This document shows, piece by piece, positions 63,953-64,000 of a stretch of 64,000 nt of DNA. A program made the position numbers and the translations under genes. The DNA comes from Bowdeniella nasicola. Its GTDB lineage: Bacteria > Actinomycetota > Actinomycetes > Actinomycetales > Actinomycetaceae. The notes below the pieces were generated by a model. It was not told the origin of the DNA, searched no databases, and worked only from the letters and a program-made list of their open reading frames with translations. Location: the NCBI GenBank assembly GCA_030537895.1, contig JAUNVA010000003.1, forward strand, positions 96,849 through 160,848, read 5' to 3'. The first letter of the stretch is position 1. Each line of letters opens with the position of its first letter.

Positions 63953-64000
63953 GGGCTCATGTGGGCGGTTCGCTATCCGGGTCGGCTATCAGAATGTGGT

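Overview
The window looks like a chromosome segment of a high-GC Gram-positive bacterium (Actinomycetota), most plausibly an Actinomycetaceae-like or related lineage. The lineage markers are mycothiol synthesis (mshC), a Pup-ligation locus (arc, dop, pup, pafA), an InhA-type FabI, an ImuA'/ImuB/DnaE2 mutasome, an ANTAR response regulator, a GTP-type PEP carboxykinase and small actinobacterial proteins (DUF3099, HGxxPAAW-like). Genes are tightly packed, with many 1-10 base overlaps. Many operon-leading genes carry a TAnnnT hexamer 6-7 bases before the start codon, which suggests leaderless mRNAs.

Layout. 1-5.6 kb: 5' part of uvrB, a TerC-family gene under what I read as a yybP-ykoY manganese riboswitch, coaE, a siderophore-interacting flavoprotein and rpsA. 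5.6-11 kb: polA, a thioesterase whose start overlaps that of polA, an ANTAR regulator, tRNA-Leu(CAA) and pyk. 11-18.3 kb: a his-trp supraoperon, read hisF-hisI-trpE-membrane protein-small membrane protein-trpC-trpB-trpA-lgt. 18.3-25.6 kb: a small kinase, a two-domain FKBP-like lipoprotein, pafA, pup, dop, arc and trmI; there are no proteasome core genes between pup and pafA. 25.6-32 kb: a RecB/Cas4-like nuclease, a HAD phosphatase, mshC, uppP, an aldo/keto reductase, an acidic-tail protein and an M20 peptidase.

32-36.7 kb is the most unusual part. tRNA-Leu(GAG) with a perfect terminator hairpin is followed by an unfamiliar protein with DUF4258-like and HicA-like domains. Then come pckG, a strong promoter driving a structured leader of about 184 nt ahead of a 55-codon ORF, and a GNAT-MazG-like fusion gene. 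36.7-46 kb: an M3 peptidase, an MFS transporter, a heterodimeric ABC exporter, a HAD phosphatase and an AI-2E family permease. 46-51.5 kb: the SOS mutasome operon with a LexA box. 51.5-64 kb: a YbhB-like protein, a GIY-YIG/DUF4357 gene, an RluA-type pseudouridine synthase, SPFH and NfeD proteins, an ABC ATPase, glgA and glgC, serB, a SixA-like phosphatase, fabG-fabI, DUF3099 and SURF1.

Functionally the window is mostly housekeeping: DNA repair, translation, tryptophan/histidine synthesis, glycogen synthesis, redox buffering and fatty acid synthesis. Embedded in it are a pupylation module probably serving proteasome-independent unfolding, an inducible mutagenesis cassette, one metal-sensing RNA and one uncharacterised structured leader.
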